Assembly (NCBI RefSeq): GCF_022811605.1 | Contig: NZ_CP094533.1 | Span: 1,984,001 to 2,048,000 of the forward strand | DNA length: 64,000 bases | From: Agromyces soli | GTDB lineage: Bacteria; Actinomycetota; Actinomycetes; Actinomycetales; Microbacteriaceae | Direction of reading: 5' to 3' | In this document: in pieces, positions 29,307 to 37,728 of the stretch | Position numbering within the stretch: position 1 is the first letter of the stretch | How the letters are laid out: each line of letters begins with the position of its first letter | Position numbers and translations under genes: made by a program | The notes under the pieces: generated by a model | What the model was told of the DNA's origin: nothing | The model's input: only the letters and a program-made list of their open reading frames with translations | The model's database searches: none

Positions 29307-31981
29307 CGCACCTCCTCCCGCCCGGGGCGGCCCGCGGCGACCGTGACCGCGCGGGCGGCGATCAGGGCGACCACTGCGGTCGCCACCGCGAACGCGCCGA
29401 GCGTCGCGACGAGCGGCCACCAGTCGAGCACGATGGCCGGGGTGAGCGCGGCCGGCGCGCCGGGCACGGCGGCGCGCGCGAGCTCGGCCGAGGTCGCCCA
29501 CGCCGCGACCGCACCGATCGCCGCCCCCAGGACGATGGCGGTGCCGACGGCCGCCGCGAGCTCGGCGAATCGCGCCCGCCCCTGCATCGCGGCCGGCGCG
29601 CCCAGGGCGCGGAGCACGAGCACCTCGCCCCGCCGGGAGGCGCCGAGCGCGGCGGCGAGGGCGATGAGCGCGGCGAGGGCGGCGGCGAGGGCGCCGATCG
29701 CGCCGAGCCAGAGCGCGGTGATCGCGGGGGAGACGAGGCTCGCCGTCGACGCCGCGCCCCGGGCGAGCGCCACCGCGCCGCCGGGCCGGTCCCGGTCGAG
29801 GGCGGCGACGACGGCAGCCGGATCGGCGGCGCCGAGCCACAGCTCGTCGGCGCTCGGCGTGCGTGCGCCGGCCGCCGTCACGGCGGCGTCGAGCTCCGCG
29901 CGGTCGGCGAGCACGCCGAACTCGCCCGCTCCCGGGACGACCTGCGCGACGGCGGCGACGCGCGCGTCGATCGTGCCGTCGGCGCTGCCGAGCCGGAGGG
30001 AGATGCGGTCGCCGGGGCCCGCGCTCGTGCTGGCGGCGAGCTGTTCGTCGATCGCGACCGGGAGGAGCGAGGCATCCGCCGCGTCGATCGCCCGGATCGC
30101 GAGCTGCACGTCATCGGGGAGCCCCGGCGCCACCTGCGGCAGCACGTCGAGCCCCGTGGCGATGAGCGTCGCCGTCTCCGGCCCCACTCGGATCTCGCGC
30201 CGCACGACCGGCTCGACGACCACCTCGGGCAGCGCTGCGGCGGCGTCGGCCGCGGCAGCCGGGTCCGCGGCGCCGACGACCCGGACCTCGCCGCCCGTGG
30301 CGAGTGCGGCGACGTCGGCGTCGAACCGCTGCCAGGTGCCCGCGACGCTCGCGGTGAGCACGATGCCGGCGACGCCGAGCATCGCGGTGAAGGAGGCCGC
30401 AGCGAACATGGGGGCCCGCCGGGCCAGCTGGCGGAGCGGGAGCGAAGGCACGAGCCCCGGCCGCGCCGAGGCGATGCGCTCGAGCAGCCGGGAGACGAAC
30501 GGCGTGCAGGCGAGGGCGCCGAGCGCGAGCGCGAGCAGCACGAGCACGGGGGCCAGCACCGCGAGCGGATCGACCGCCGTGCCGCCGTCGGCGGAGCGCA
30601 CGAGCGGGGAGCCGTAGAGCCGGAACTGCCAGAGCGACACGGCCGCCGCGACCGCGACGAGGACCGTGCCGCCGAGGGCCGCGGCGCGGGTGCCGCGGCC
30701 GCTGTCGTCCCCGGTCGAGCGGGTGACGGGCCGCCGTGCCTCGCCCCACGCGCTCGCCGCGAGCAGGACGACGGCGACGAGCACCGAGACGGCGGCGACC
30801 GCCGCGGCGATCCACAGCGATCGTGGCTCGCCCGGGCGGAGCAGGAGCAGCGCGAGTTCGCCGGCCGAGGCGCCGAGGATCGCCGCGGGGGCGCCGACGG
30901 CGGCCGCCTCGCCCGCCTGCCAGCCGACGAGCTGTCGGGTCGCGGCTCCCCGGGCGCGCAGCAGCACCGTCTCGCCCCGGCGGGCGCCGGCGAGCAGCGT
31001 GCCGAGCCGGCCGAGGGCGGCGATGCCGGCCGCCCCGAGGAGCAGCAGCGGCAGCGGCGTGATCGCGCGCACCGCGTCGAGGCCGGCCGTCGCCGCGTCG
31101 ATCGTCGCGGGCAGGCCGCCGAGCCGGGTCAGACCGTCCTCGCCGATGCCCGGCTGCGCGGCGAGCGCCGGGGTCGTGCGCGCGATGTCGCCGGTAAGCT
31201 CGCGCGCGGAGTCCGGAGTGAGCGCGTCGATGATCGGCGTCGCCGTCCAGCGCACCCGGACGGCGACCGGCAGTCCGTCGAGGGCGGTCTCATCGACGAG
31301 GAAGGGGCCGGCGGCTCCGTCGGCCGAACCGGTGGCGATGAGCGGCTCGCCGAACCAGGCGGGCGCCCTGGCGTCGTCGGGCAGCCAGGTGCCGACGATC
31401 TGCAGGCGACGGTCGGCGAGCTCGACGGTGTCGCCGAGCGCGAGCCCGAGTGCGTCCGCCGCGCCCCGGTGGACGGCGGTCGGGATGGCGGCTGCCTCGT
31501 CGGCGCTCGTCGCATCCGGCCAGACGCCGTCGACGAGCCGGGCCCGTTCCGCGATCGCCGGGTCGGCGAGGAGTACGACGCCGACCGCCGCGGCGTCGGT
31601 GCCGTCGGCCGTGGTGCCGTCGGGCGCGGTGCCGTCGGGCGCGGTGCCGTCGGGCGCGGTGCCGTCGCCCAGCGGCACGGCCGAGCTTTCGGCCGAGCGG
31701 TCCCAGCCGATCGTCTCGGCGGACAGGGTGCGGTCGAGCACGGCCGCGCCGGCCTCGGCCTGTGCCTCGGGATCGATCGAGCGGCGGATCTCCCAGCGCA
31801 CGGCCCCGTCGGCTCCGGCGGCGGCGGCAACGCGCTCGCGCAACGCGGTGACGGCGGCGCCGGCGGCCTGATCGATGATCGCAGTGCCGACACCGGAGAG
31901 GATGAGGACGACGGCGGCCACGCCGGCGAGCACACCCGAGCGCGCACGGGCACGAGCCAGTGCCAGCCGGGCGGATGCCAC
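29303..31981 (-). CDS. FtsX-like ABC transporter permease (first gene of operon)
   Basis: Second FtsX-like permease, 892 residues, organised like its neighbour at 26559: an N-terminal helix (GVLAGVAAVVLILSGVGTAI), a large extracytoplasmic domain, central helices and a final FtsX block (ALWLGAIGALAAALAALIAL). I chose GTG 31981 because GAGGAGG precedes it at good spacing and the membrane helix then begins at residue ~15; the open frame extends further upstream without membrane-protein character. A run of DGTAP repeats lies in the first extracytoplasmic domain. Together with the ATPases it may form a heteromeric MacB-like system. Confidence 0.87.
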   Translation of the reverse strand: MASARLALARARARSGVLAGVAAVVLILSGVGTAIIDQAAGAAVTALRERVAAAAGADGAVRWEIRRSIDPEAQAEAGAAVLDRTLSAETIGWDRSAESSAVPLGDGTAPDGTAPDGTAPDGTTADGTDAAAVGVVLLADPAIAERARLVDGVWPDATSADEAAAIPTAVHRGAADALGLALGDTVELADRRLQIVGTWLPDDARAPAWFGEPLIATGSADGAAGPFLVDETALDGLPVAVRVRWTATPIIDALTPDSARELTGDIARTTPALAAQPGIGEDGLTRLGGLPATIDAATAGLDAVRAITPLPLLLLGAAGIAALGRLGTLLAGARRGETVLLRARGAATRQLVGWQAGEAAAVGAPAAILGASAGELALLLLRPGEPRSLWIAAAVAAVSVLVAVVLLAASAWGEARRPVTRSTGDDSGRGTRAAALGGTVLVAVAAAVSLWQFRLYGSPLVRSADGGTAVDPLAVLAPVLVLLALALGALACTPFVSRLLERIASARPGLVPSLPLRQLARRAPMFAAASFTAMLGVAGIVLTASVAGTWQRFDADVAALATGGEVRVVGAADPAAAADAAAALPEVVVEPVVRREIRVGPETATLIATGLDVLPQVAPGLPDDVQLAIRAIDAADASLLPVAIDEQLAASTSAGPGDRISLRLGSADGTIDARVAAVAQVVPGAGEFGVLADRAELDAAVTAAGARTPSADELWLGAADPAAVVAALDRDRPGGAVALARGAASTASLVSPAITALWLGAIGALAAALAALIALAAALGASRRGEVLVLRALGAPAAMQGRARFAELAAAVGTAIVLGAAIGAVAAWATSAELARAAVPGAPAALTPAIVLDWWPLVATLGAFAVATAVVALIAARAVTVAAGRPGREEVR
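31598..31670 (-). repeat. 15-bp coding tandem repeat (DGTAP units)
   Basis: Three perfect copies of GGTGCCGTCGGGCGC (plus-strand reading, from 31613), flanked by two degenerate copies, encode a Gly/Thr/Pro-rich linker in the permease's extracytoplasmic domain. Copy number could vary in frame. Confidence 0.8.
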
Positions 31982-32057
31982 GCGCGGAGCCTCCTCGATG
32001 CAGGGTTCGGGTCGCCGCGGCGATCGGTGCAGCGGTGCGCCGGCGTCGAATTCGGAC

Positions 32058-32063
32058 AGCTTA
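32058..32063 (-). promoter_or_regulatory. -10 box TAAGCT for the FtsX/MacB-type operon
   Basis: On the minus strand TAAGCT lies 76 bases before the GTG at 31981. It is only 15 bases from the -35 box of the divergent exporter promoter, so the two promoters are close to face-to-back. Confidence 0.35.
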
Positions 32064-32078
32064 CCCCGCACCGGGGAC

Positions 32079-32108
32079 TTGCGTACCACTCCGATCTCTG
32101 AATATTCT
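32079..32108 (+). promoter_or_regulatory. Promoter of the leader ORF and heterodimeric ABC exporter
   Basis: TTGCGT (32079-32084) and TATTCT (32103-32108) are separated by 18 bases, the best-formed promoter in the window. The local AT-rich patch around AATATTCT stands out from the surrounding sequence. Expected start at about 32115. Confidence 0.55.
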
Positions 32109-32545
32109 GTAAGGCTGTCGCACCACGAGTTCGGCAGGCTATGGATCACGAGACGATGACGCAGGAGGACCCGATGTCAACAGCCCACACTTCCGCCCCT
32201 TCGGTCGCGGTCGCTGGCGCTGGCATCCGCGCCCCGCGCCGTCCCGCTGCCACGCCGGAGCACTAGCTCCGACCCGTCGAGCCGGACTCGGTCCGGCCGA
32301 AGCGCCGCTCCCGCGGCCATCATCGCCGGGCGCCCCCGGTCGCGCGAACTCCTTGCGGAGCCTCGCCGTCGGGCGCTCCGGGCCCCCATCCAGGCACCGG
32401 TCCCGGTTCGTGTAGATTCCGGCTCCGCTTCCGCATCGGCACCGTTCGCCGTCGACGACGACGCTCCGGTCCGCCATCCGCATCTCATCGCACGCCTCCG
32501 CGTGCGCGGCCCTCGCCGCCGCACGCCGTTCCGAAAGGGCCATCC
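32109..32545 (+). promoter_or_regulatory. Long structured 5' leader of the ABC exporter operon
   Basis: About 430 bases separate the promoter from the exporter start. The stretch holds the 30-codon leader ORF (32174-32266), then, 14 bases after its stop, a hairpin with arms GCCGGAC and GTCCGGC (32281-32297), and a second possible stem CGGAGC/GCTCCG (32356-32361 with 32375-32380). No T-run that would mark a classical terminator is visible. The rest is GC-rich sequence without another recognisable gene on this strand. Confidence 0.45.
32174..32266 (+). CDS. Candidate leader peptide of the ABC exporter (30 residues)
   Basis: Small ORF beginning ATGTCAACAGCC and ending CACTAG. AGGAGG lies five bases before the ATG, a better ribosome site than that of the exporter gene itself. 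The peptide starts MSTAHTSAPSVAVAGAG and ends IRAPRRPAATPEH; its Arg-Pro-rich C-terminus could slow ribosomes. An in-frame ATG at 32156 has no ribosome site. Position between a good promoter and a multidrug-type exporter resembles leader peptides that sense ribosome-targeting antibiotics, such as that of Bacillus bmrCD. I did not recognise any homologue, and the function is inferred only from position. Confidence 0.5.
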   Translation: MSTAHTSAPSVAVAGAGIRAPRRPAATPEH

Positions 32546-34438
32546 TTGACCACCCCACCCACCCATCCGCCCGGTCACGCCGCCGAGGCGCCCCGTCTCG
32601 GCGCGGTGCGTGCGCTCTGGCGCCTCCGCGAGTACGCGGGGCCCGCGCTGCCGGCCTTCGCGATGAGCATGGGCGCGGCACTGATCGCGCAGCTGTTCGC
32701 CCTCGCGATCCCGCAGGTGATGCAGCAGATCGTCGACGGGCCGCTCGCGCAGCGCGACGCGACCGCGGTCTGGCCGCTCGCGATCCTCGTCTTCGTGCTC
32801 GGCGCGATCGAATCGATCCTCTACGCGCTCCGTCGTTGGCTCGTCGTCGGCCCGGGCACCAAGGTCGAAGCGCGCATGCGCGACGCCCTGTACGCGAAGC
32901 TGCAGGATCTCCCGGTGAGCTTCCACGACCGCTGGCCGAGCGGGCAGCTGCTCTCGCGCGCCGTCAGCGACCTGAGCCTCATCCGCCGCTGGCTGAGCTT
33001 CGGCCTCGTACTGACCGGGGCGAACCTCGTCATCATCGTGGTCGGCGTCGGCATCCTGATGTCGATGAACTGGCTGCTCGGTCTCATCTTCCTCGTCTGC
33101 TCGCTGCCGCTCTGGTGGGCCGGCTACCGCTTCGAGGGGGAGTACTCCGAGAAGTCGCGCCTCAGCCAGGACCAGCAGGGCGACCTCGCGACCGCGGTCG
33201 AGGAGTCGGTGCACGGCATCCGCGTGCTCAAGGCGTTCGGCCGGGGCAAGCACGCGCTGTCGACGTTCCGGGCGCAGGCCGAGTCGCTGCGCCGCACCGA
33301 GATCGAGAAGGCGCGCCTCGACGCGAACATCTGGGTGTGGATCATGGTCGTGCCGGCCATCGCGCTCGGCGCGTGCCTCGTCGTCGGCATCTGGCTCGCG
33401 GCGAACGGGCAGCTGACGGTCGGCGAACTCGTCGCGTTCTTCGCGACCGCGACGGTGCTCGCCTGGCCGATCGAGTCGATCGGCTTCATGCTCGCGTTCG
33501 CCCTCGACGCGCGCACCGCGACCGACCGGTTCTTCGACATCATGGACAGCGAGAACACGATCCTCGACCCGGACGCGCCGCGCACGCTCGAGCGTCCGCG
33601 CGGCGAGCTCGCGTTCGAGGGGGTGCACTTCCGCTACCAGGATGCGCCGTCGCGATTCCCCGACCTGCTGGACGACGTGGAGCTCGTCGTCCGGCCGGGC
33701 GAGACCATGGCGCTCGTCGGGCTCACCGGCAGCGGCAAGACCACGATCACCGCGCTCACGACCCGCCTGTACGACGTGACCGGCGGCGCCGTCACGCTCG
33801 ACGGCGTCGACGTGCGCGCGTTCACCCGCGAGGAACTGCGCCGCCACATCGCCATGGCGTTCGAGGACGCCACGCTGTTCAGCGCCTCGGTGCGCGAGAA
33901 CGTGCTGCTCGGGCGTCCCGAGCTCGCCGGGGACGACCCGGCCGTGCAAGCGGAGGCGCAGCGCGTCCTCGAGGAGGCGCTGCGCATCGCGCAGGCCGGC
34001 TTCGCGTACGAGCTGCCCGAGGGGCTCGAGACGAAGGTCGGCGAAGAGGGCATGAGCCTGTCCGGCGGTCAGCGCCAGCGGCTCGCCCTCGCGCGCGCGG
34101 TCGCGGCCAAGCCGGCCGTGCTCGTGCTCGACGACCCGCTGTCCGCGCTCGACGTCACCACCGAGGCGAAGGTCGAGGAGGAGTTGCGGAGCGTGCTCGC
34201 CGACACCACCGCGCTCATCGTCGCGCACCGCCCCTCGACGGTCATGATGGCCGACCGGGTGGCGCTGCTCGAGGCCGGGCGCATCACGGCCGTCGGCACG
34301 CACTCCGAGCTGCTGCGGGAGTCGGAGCACTACCGCTTCGTCATCTCCAGCCTCGAAGAGGAGGAACGCGCCGGCAGCGACCCGGCCGACTCCATCCGCG
34401 AAGAACCCGAGACCGATCGAGAGGAGGTCGCCCGATGA
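32546..34438 (+). CDS. Heterodimeric ABC exporter, subunit A (degenerate Walker B)
   Basis: Membrane-ATPase half-transporter of 630 residues: six membrane helices to about residue 330, then the ATPase. Walker A is GLTGSGKTT (~391), signature [12 protein letters not shown] (~504), Walker [12 protein letters not shown] (~525), with Asp where the catalytic Glu should be, and switch His in IVAHRPST. It therefore contributes the non-catalytic Walker site and the good signature. The start is TTG 32546 with GAAAGG eight bases upstream; no ATG lies before the first helix. The partner gene overlaps its stop by 4 nt. Probably exports drugs or amphiphiles as a BmrCD/TmrAB-like pair. Confidence 0.92.
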   Translation: MTTPPTHPPGHAAEAPRLGAVRALWRLREYAGPALPAFAMSMGAALIAQLFALAIPQVMQQIVDGPLAQRDATAVWPLAILVFVLGAIESILYALRRWLVVGPGTKVEARMRDALYAKLQDLPVSFHDRWPSGQLLSRAVSDLSLIRRWLSFGLVLTGANLVIIVVGVGILMSMNWLLGLIFLVCSLPLWWAGYRFEGEYSEKSRLSQDQQGDLATAVEESVHGIRVLKAFGRGKHALSTFRAQAESLRRTEIEKARLDANIWVWIMVVPAIALGACLVVGIWLAANGQLTVGELVAFFATATVLAWPIESIGFMLAFALDARTATDRFFDIMDSENTILDPDAPRTLERPRGELAFEGVHFRYQDAPSRFPDLLDDVELVVRPGETMALVGLTGSGKTTITALTTRLYDVTGGAVTLDGVDVRAFTREELRRHIAMAFEDATLFSASVRENVLLGRPELAGDDPAVQAEAQRVLEEALRIAQAGFAYELPEGLETKVGEEGMSLSGGQRQRLALARAVAAKPAVLVLDDPLSALDVTTEAKVEEELRSVLADTTALIVAHRPSTVMMADRVALLEAGRITAVGTHSELLRESEHYRFVISSLEEEERAGSDPADSIREEPETDREEVAR

Positions 34439-36240
34439 GCGTCACCGGCGTTCAGGGAGAAGAGCGCGAGCACTACACGCGCGCCGAATCGCGGCAGATC
34501 CGCCGGCGCTCCATGCGGCTGCTCGGCTCGCTGCTGCATCCGCTCCGCCCCACCCTGTGGCTCACCGTCATCGCGGTGATGCTCTCGTCCGCCGCGCAGG
34601 TCGCGGGCCCGGCGATCATCGCGTACGGCATCGACACGGGCATCCCCGCCCTGATCGGGCAGAACTGGTGGCCGGCGGCGCTGTCGGGCGCCGCGTACGT
34701 CGTGACCGGCCTCGTCGGCGCGTTCCTCATCGCGGTGTACATCCGGCTCTCGGCGCGGATCAGCCAGGCCGTGCTCATCGACCTGCGCACGCGGGTGTTC
34801 CTGCACACGCAGAAGCTCTCGCTCGAGTTCCACGAGTCGTACACGTCCGGCCGGATCATCTCGCGCCAGACGAGCGACCTCGACGCCATCCGCGAGCTCA
34901 TGGACGAGGGGCTCACGCTGCTCGTCCGCGGGCTCATGTACATGGTGTTCACCGCGGTGATGCTCATCATCCTCGACTGGCCGTCGGGTGTGGTGCTGCT
35001 CATCGCGCTCGTGCCGCTCGGCATCCTGACCCGGTGGTTCCAGGTGCGCTCGCAACAGCTGTTCCGCCGCTCGCGCGTCGCCTCGGCCCGCCTCATCGTG
35101 CAGTTCGTGGAGACGATGACCGGCATCCGTGCGGTGCAGGCGTTCCGCAAGGAGCGGCGCAACGAGCGGGAGTTCGGCGCGCTCGTCGAGGACTACCGGG
35201 ATGTCAACGCGAAGGTGCTCGGCCTGTTCGCGGTGTTCAACCCCGGGCTCGCGCTCATCGGAAACACCGCGGTGGCCGCGACGATCGTGCTCGGCGGCTT
35301 CCGCGTCGTCGACGGCTCGTTGCAGGTCGGCGTGCTGCTCGCGGCCGTGCTGTACACGAAGCGCTTCTTCGACCCCATGGAAGATCTCGCGATGTTCTAC
35401 AACGGGTACCAGTCCGCCGCGAGCGCGCTCGAGAAGATCTCGGGCGTGCTCGAGGAGGAGCCGAGCGTTCCCGACCCCGAGCGACCGGTCGACCTGTGGA
35501 ACGCGAGCGGCCGCGTGCGCTTCGACGGCGTCGAATTCGCGTACACGAAGGACCGGGTCGTGCTGCCGCGCTTCGATCTCGACATCCCCGCCGGGCAGAC
35601 GATCGCCCTCGTGGGATCCACGGGCGCCGGTAAATCGACGCTCGCGAAGCTGATCGCCCGGTTCTACGACCCGAGCGACGGTGCGGTCACGCTCGACGAC
35701 CTCGACCTGCGCACCCTGCACCCCAAGGACCTGCGCCGCGCGATCGTCATGGTCACGCAGGAGGCGTACCTGTTCTCGGGTTCCGTCGCGGACAACATCG
35801 CGCTCGGCAAGCCGGACGCCTCGTTCGACGAGGTGGTCGCTGCGGCGAAGGCGGTGGGTGCGCACGAGTTCATCGAGGGACTGCCGAACGGCTACGACAC
35901 CGACGTGAACAAGCGCGGCGGCCGGGTGAGTGCGGGACAGCGGCAGCTGATCTCCTTCGCCCGGGCGTTCCTGGCGAACCCGGCCGTGCTGATCCTCGAC
36001 GAGGCGACGAGCTCGCTCGACATCCCGAGCGAGCGGCTCGTGCAGGAGGGACTCACGAAGCTCCTCGCCGACCGCACGGCGATCATCATCGCGCACCGGC
36101 TGTCGACGGTCGCGATCGCGGACCGGGTGCTCGTCATGGAGCACGGCCGGATCGTCGAAGACGGCTCGCCGGCCGAGCTGATCGGCGGCGACGGCCGCTT
36201 CGCCGCGCTGCACGCGGCGTGGCGCGACTCGCTCGTGTGA
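34435..36240 (+). CDS. Heterodimeric ABC exporter, subunit B (degenerate signature)
   Basis: Partner half-transporter of 601 residues. Six membrane helices occupy about residues 40-330. The ATPase has Walker [10 protein letters not shown] (~392), a degenerate signature [15 protein letters not shown] (~497) in place of LSGGQ, a canonical Walker [12 protein letters not shown] (~518) with the catalytic Glu, and the switch His in [10 protein letters not shown] (~552). With subunit A it gives one complete and one dead ATP site. Translationally coupled by ATGA overlap with a GAGGAGG ribosome site inside the upstream gene. A strong two-way terminator follows. Confidence 0.94.
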   Translation: MSVTGVQGEEREHYTRAESRQIRRRSMRLLGSLLHPLRPTLWLTVIAVMLSSAAQVAGPAIIAYGIDTGIPALIGQNWWPAALSGAAYVVTGLVGAFLIAVYIRLSARISQAVLIDLRTRVFLHTQKLSLEFHESYTSGRIISRQTSDLDAIRELMDEGLTLLVRGLMYMVFTAVMLIILDWPSGVVLLIALVPLGILTRWFQVRSQQLFRRSRVASARLIVQFVETMTGIRAVQAFRKERRNEREFGALVEDYRDVNAKVLGLFAVFNPGLALIGNTAVAATIVLGGFRVVDGSLQVGVLLAAVLYTKRFFDPMEDLAMFYNGYQSAASALEKISGVLEEEPSVPDPERPVDLWNASGRVRFDGVEFAYTKDRVVLPRFDLDIPAGQTIALVGSTGAGKSTLAKLIARFYDPSDGAVTLDDLDLRTLHPKDLRRAIVMVTQEAYLFSGSVADNIALGKPDASFDEVVAAAKAVGAHEFIEGLPNGYDTDVNKRGGRVSAGQRQLISFARAFLANPAVLILDEATSSLDIPSERLVQEGLTKLLADRTAIIIAHRLSTVAIADRVLVMEHGRIVEDGSPAELIGGDGRFAALHAAWRDSLV

Positions 36241-36255
36241 GCGGATCCTGAGCAG

Positions 36256-36294
36256 CACGAAGGCGGGCGACCCGATGGGTCACCCGCCTTCGTG
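36256..36294. terminator. Bidirectional terminator between the exporter and the secreted protein gene
   Basis: Outer arms of 12 bp (36256-36267 and 36283-36294), a 1x1 mismatch and an inner 5-bp stem GACCC/GGGTC around GAT make a long hairpin 15 bases after the exporter stop. Confidence 0.8.
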
Positions 36295-36380
36295 GGCGCG
36301 TGGGCGCGTGGGCGCGTGGGCGCGTGGGCGCGTTGCGCGCGTGACGCGTGGGCGCGTGGGCGCGTGGGCGCGTTGCGCGC
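36293..36380. repeat. 8-bp tandem repeat array (TGGGCGCG)
   Basis: Five perfect TGGGCGCG copies (36293-36332), a 16-base interruption TTGCGCGCGTGACGCG, three more copies (36349-36372) and a second TTGCGCGC. Every element is a multiple of 8 bases, so the phase is kept throughout. It begins inside the terminator stem and ends 12 bases before the stop of the peptidoglycan-binding gene, in the 3' untranslated region. Confidence 0.9.
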
Positions 36381-36392
36381 GTGCGGGTACGG

Positions 36393-36791
36393 CTAGATGC
36401 TGCAGCCCGCCGCACGTGCCGCGGCGTAGGGGAAGCCCGGGATGGGGCCCGGGCCCTTCTGCGGGTAGCAGATGATGTTCCAGGTCCGCGGTCCGACGAT
36501 GCCGTCGGCGGTGAGGCGGAAGATCGACTGCACCCGGATGACGGCGGAACGCGTCTTCGGCCCGAAGTTGTTGTCGACCGCGAGCCCGGCGCCCGTGTGG
36601 TAGTTGACCAGCTGCTGGATGTAGCCGATGCAGCTCGAGTAGCCGCCCTGGGAGTAGTTGTAGTCGACGCACCGGCCGGCCGCCTCGGCGGGGGCGGCGC
36701 TGGTGCCCACCGCACCGACGGTCCCGGCCGCGGCCATCGCGAGTGCCGCGACGGCGAGGGTGAACTTGTGTCGCCTGGTTCGAAGTTCCAC
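36393..36791 (-). CDS. Secreted peptidoglycan-binding-domain protein
   Basis: Small exported protein of 132 residues. A basic start (LRTRRHKF) and hydrophobic core (TLAVAALAMAAAGTVGAVG) followed by SAAPAEAAG make a Sec signal peptide of about 42 residues. The mature part is a PG_binding_1-like domain: SSCIGYIQQLVNYH, LAVDNNFGPKTRSAVIRVQ and LTADGIVGPRTWNIICYP. Four Cys in the mature part could form two disulfides. No catalytic domain is present, so it may bind cell wall or act as a regulator or inhibitor. GTG 36791 is chosen, with GGAGAT upstream. Divergent from the two-component genes. Confidence 0.85.
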   Translation of the reverse strand: MELRTRRHKFTLAVAALAMAAAGTVGAVGTSAAPAEAAGRCVDYNYSQGGYSSCIGYIQQLVNYHTGAGLAVDNNFGPKTRSAVIRVQSIFRLTADGIVGPRTWNIICYPQKGPGPIPGFPYAAARAAGCSI

Positions 36792-36857
36792 GGTGATCTC
36801 CAATCGGTGCGGGATGGGTCGTGCGAGGCGATCGTACGTACGGTCGTCAGAGCGTGT

Positions 36858-36879
36858 CGATGGGCAGCGCTGCCCATCG
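36858..36879. promoter_or_regulatory. 22-bp perfect palindrome plus third half-site
   Basis: Arms CGATGGGCAGC and GCTGCCCATCG meet without a spacer. The core ATGGGCA (36860-36866), its inverse TGCCCAT (36871-36877) and a third direct copy at 36901-36907 lie in the divergent region between the secreted-protein gene and the response-regulator gene. Best explained as an operator, possibly for that LuxR-type regulator. Confidence 0.55.
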
Positions 36880-36945
36880 TTTCCGTGCGGAGCCCCCGCA
36901 ATGGGCACCCCCGGATTGGGACCTGCCCCGCCGTTTCCGGCGCGA

Positions 36946-36951
36946 TACAGT
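36946..36951 (+). promoter_or_regulatory. -10 box TACAGT for the two-component operon
   Basis: TACAGT lies 59 bases before ATG 37011, downstream of the palindrome and third half-site. Confidence 0.4.
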
Positions 36952-37010
36952 GAGCGGGGCGGTGTGTGCGCCCACGGCCGCGCGCCCGAGCGCCGTCGAA
37001 CGGAGGAGCA

Positions 37011-37676
37011 ATGGGCGATTCGACCACGCCCCTGCGAGTCGTCATCGCGGACGATGCGATGCTGCTCCGCGAGGGAATTCAGAAGGTGCTCGAGGACGCC
37101 GGCATCGAGGTCGTCGCATCCGTCGGGACGGCCGACGAACTGCTCGCCGTGCTCGAGGAACTGCCGGTGGACGCCGCGGTCCTGGATATCCGGATGCCGC
37201 CGGGGCACAGCGACGAGGGCGTCGTCGCACTCGAACGGATCCGGGCGGGCGGCTCGACGATCGGCGTGCTGCTGCTGTCGATGTACGCGACGCCGGAGTA
37301 CGCCTTGCGCGTGATGGGGGCCGGCAGCGGCACCGGCTACCTGCTGAAGGAGCGCGTCGCCCAGCCGCAGACGCTGGTGCGCGCCGTGGAGACCGTCGCC
37401 TCGGGTGGTTCCGTCGTCGACCCCGAGGTCGTTGAGCAGCTGGTCGGCCGCAGCCGGGTCGACGACCCCATCACCCGCCTGACCGAGCGTGAACGCTCGG
37501 TGCTCGAGCTGATGGCGCAGGGCTACTCGAACGGCGGAATCGCGCAGGCGCTCTTCCTCGGGCTGAAGACGGTCGAGACGCACGTGCGGAGCATCCTGCA
37601 GAAGCTCGGGCTCGAGGAGTCGCCCGACCACCATCGCCGCGTCCTCGCGGTGCTCGCGCTCCTCGGCGAGCGGTGA
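37011..37676 (+). CDS. LuxR/NarL-family response regulator
   Basis: Two-component regulator of 221 residues. The receiver domain begins LRVVIADDAMLLREG (acidic pair D14-D15), has the phosphoacceptor Asp at about 59 in VLDIRMPPGHSDEG, and the conserved Lys in GYLLKERV. A linker leads to a LuxR-type helix-turn-helix near the C-terminus: LTERERSVLELMAQGYSNGG and LKTVETHVRSILQKL. GGAGGAGC precedes ATG 37011. The histidine kinase gene follows 52 bases later, so they form a pair. Confidence 0.95.
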   Translation: MGDSTTPLRVVIADDAMLLREGIQKVLEDAGIEVVASVGTADELLAVLEELPVDAAVLDIRMPPGHSDEGVVALERIRAGGSTIGVLLLSMYATPEYALRVMGAGSGTGYLLKERVAQPQTLVRAVETVASGGSVVDPEVVEQLVGRSRVDDPITRLTERERSVLELMAQGYSNGGIAQALFLGLKTVETHVRSILQKLGLEESPDHHRRVLAVLALLGER

Positions 37677-37728
37677 CGGCGCGTCGACGCCGAGCCGGCG
37701 GCGGGATGGCGGCAGGAGTGATCGCGCG

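Noticed and set aside
31982-32149. N-terminal extension of the first FtsX-like permease
   Set aside because: The frame is open upstream, but these residues lack membrane-protein character, cross the divergent promoter region, and a GAGGAGG site marks GTG 31981.
32156-32266. Longer leader ORF starting at ATG 32156
   Set aside because: In frame with 32174 but lacks a ribosome site; AGGAGG lies after this ATG and serves 32174.
36831-36842. Short palindrome CGTACGTACG in the divergent region
   Set aside because: Only 10 bp and self-complementary by simple alternation; the 22-bp palindrome 16 bases further on is a much stronger operator candidate.
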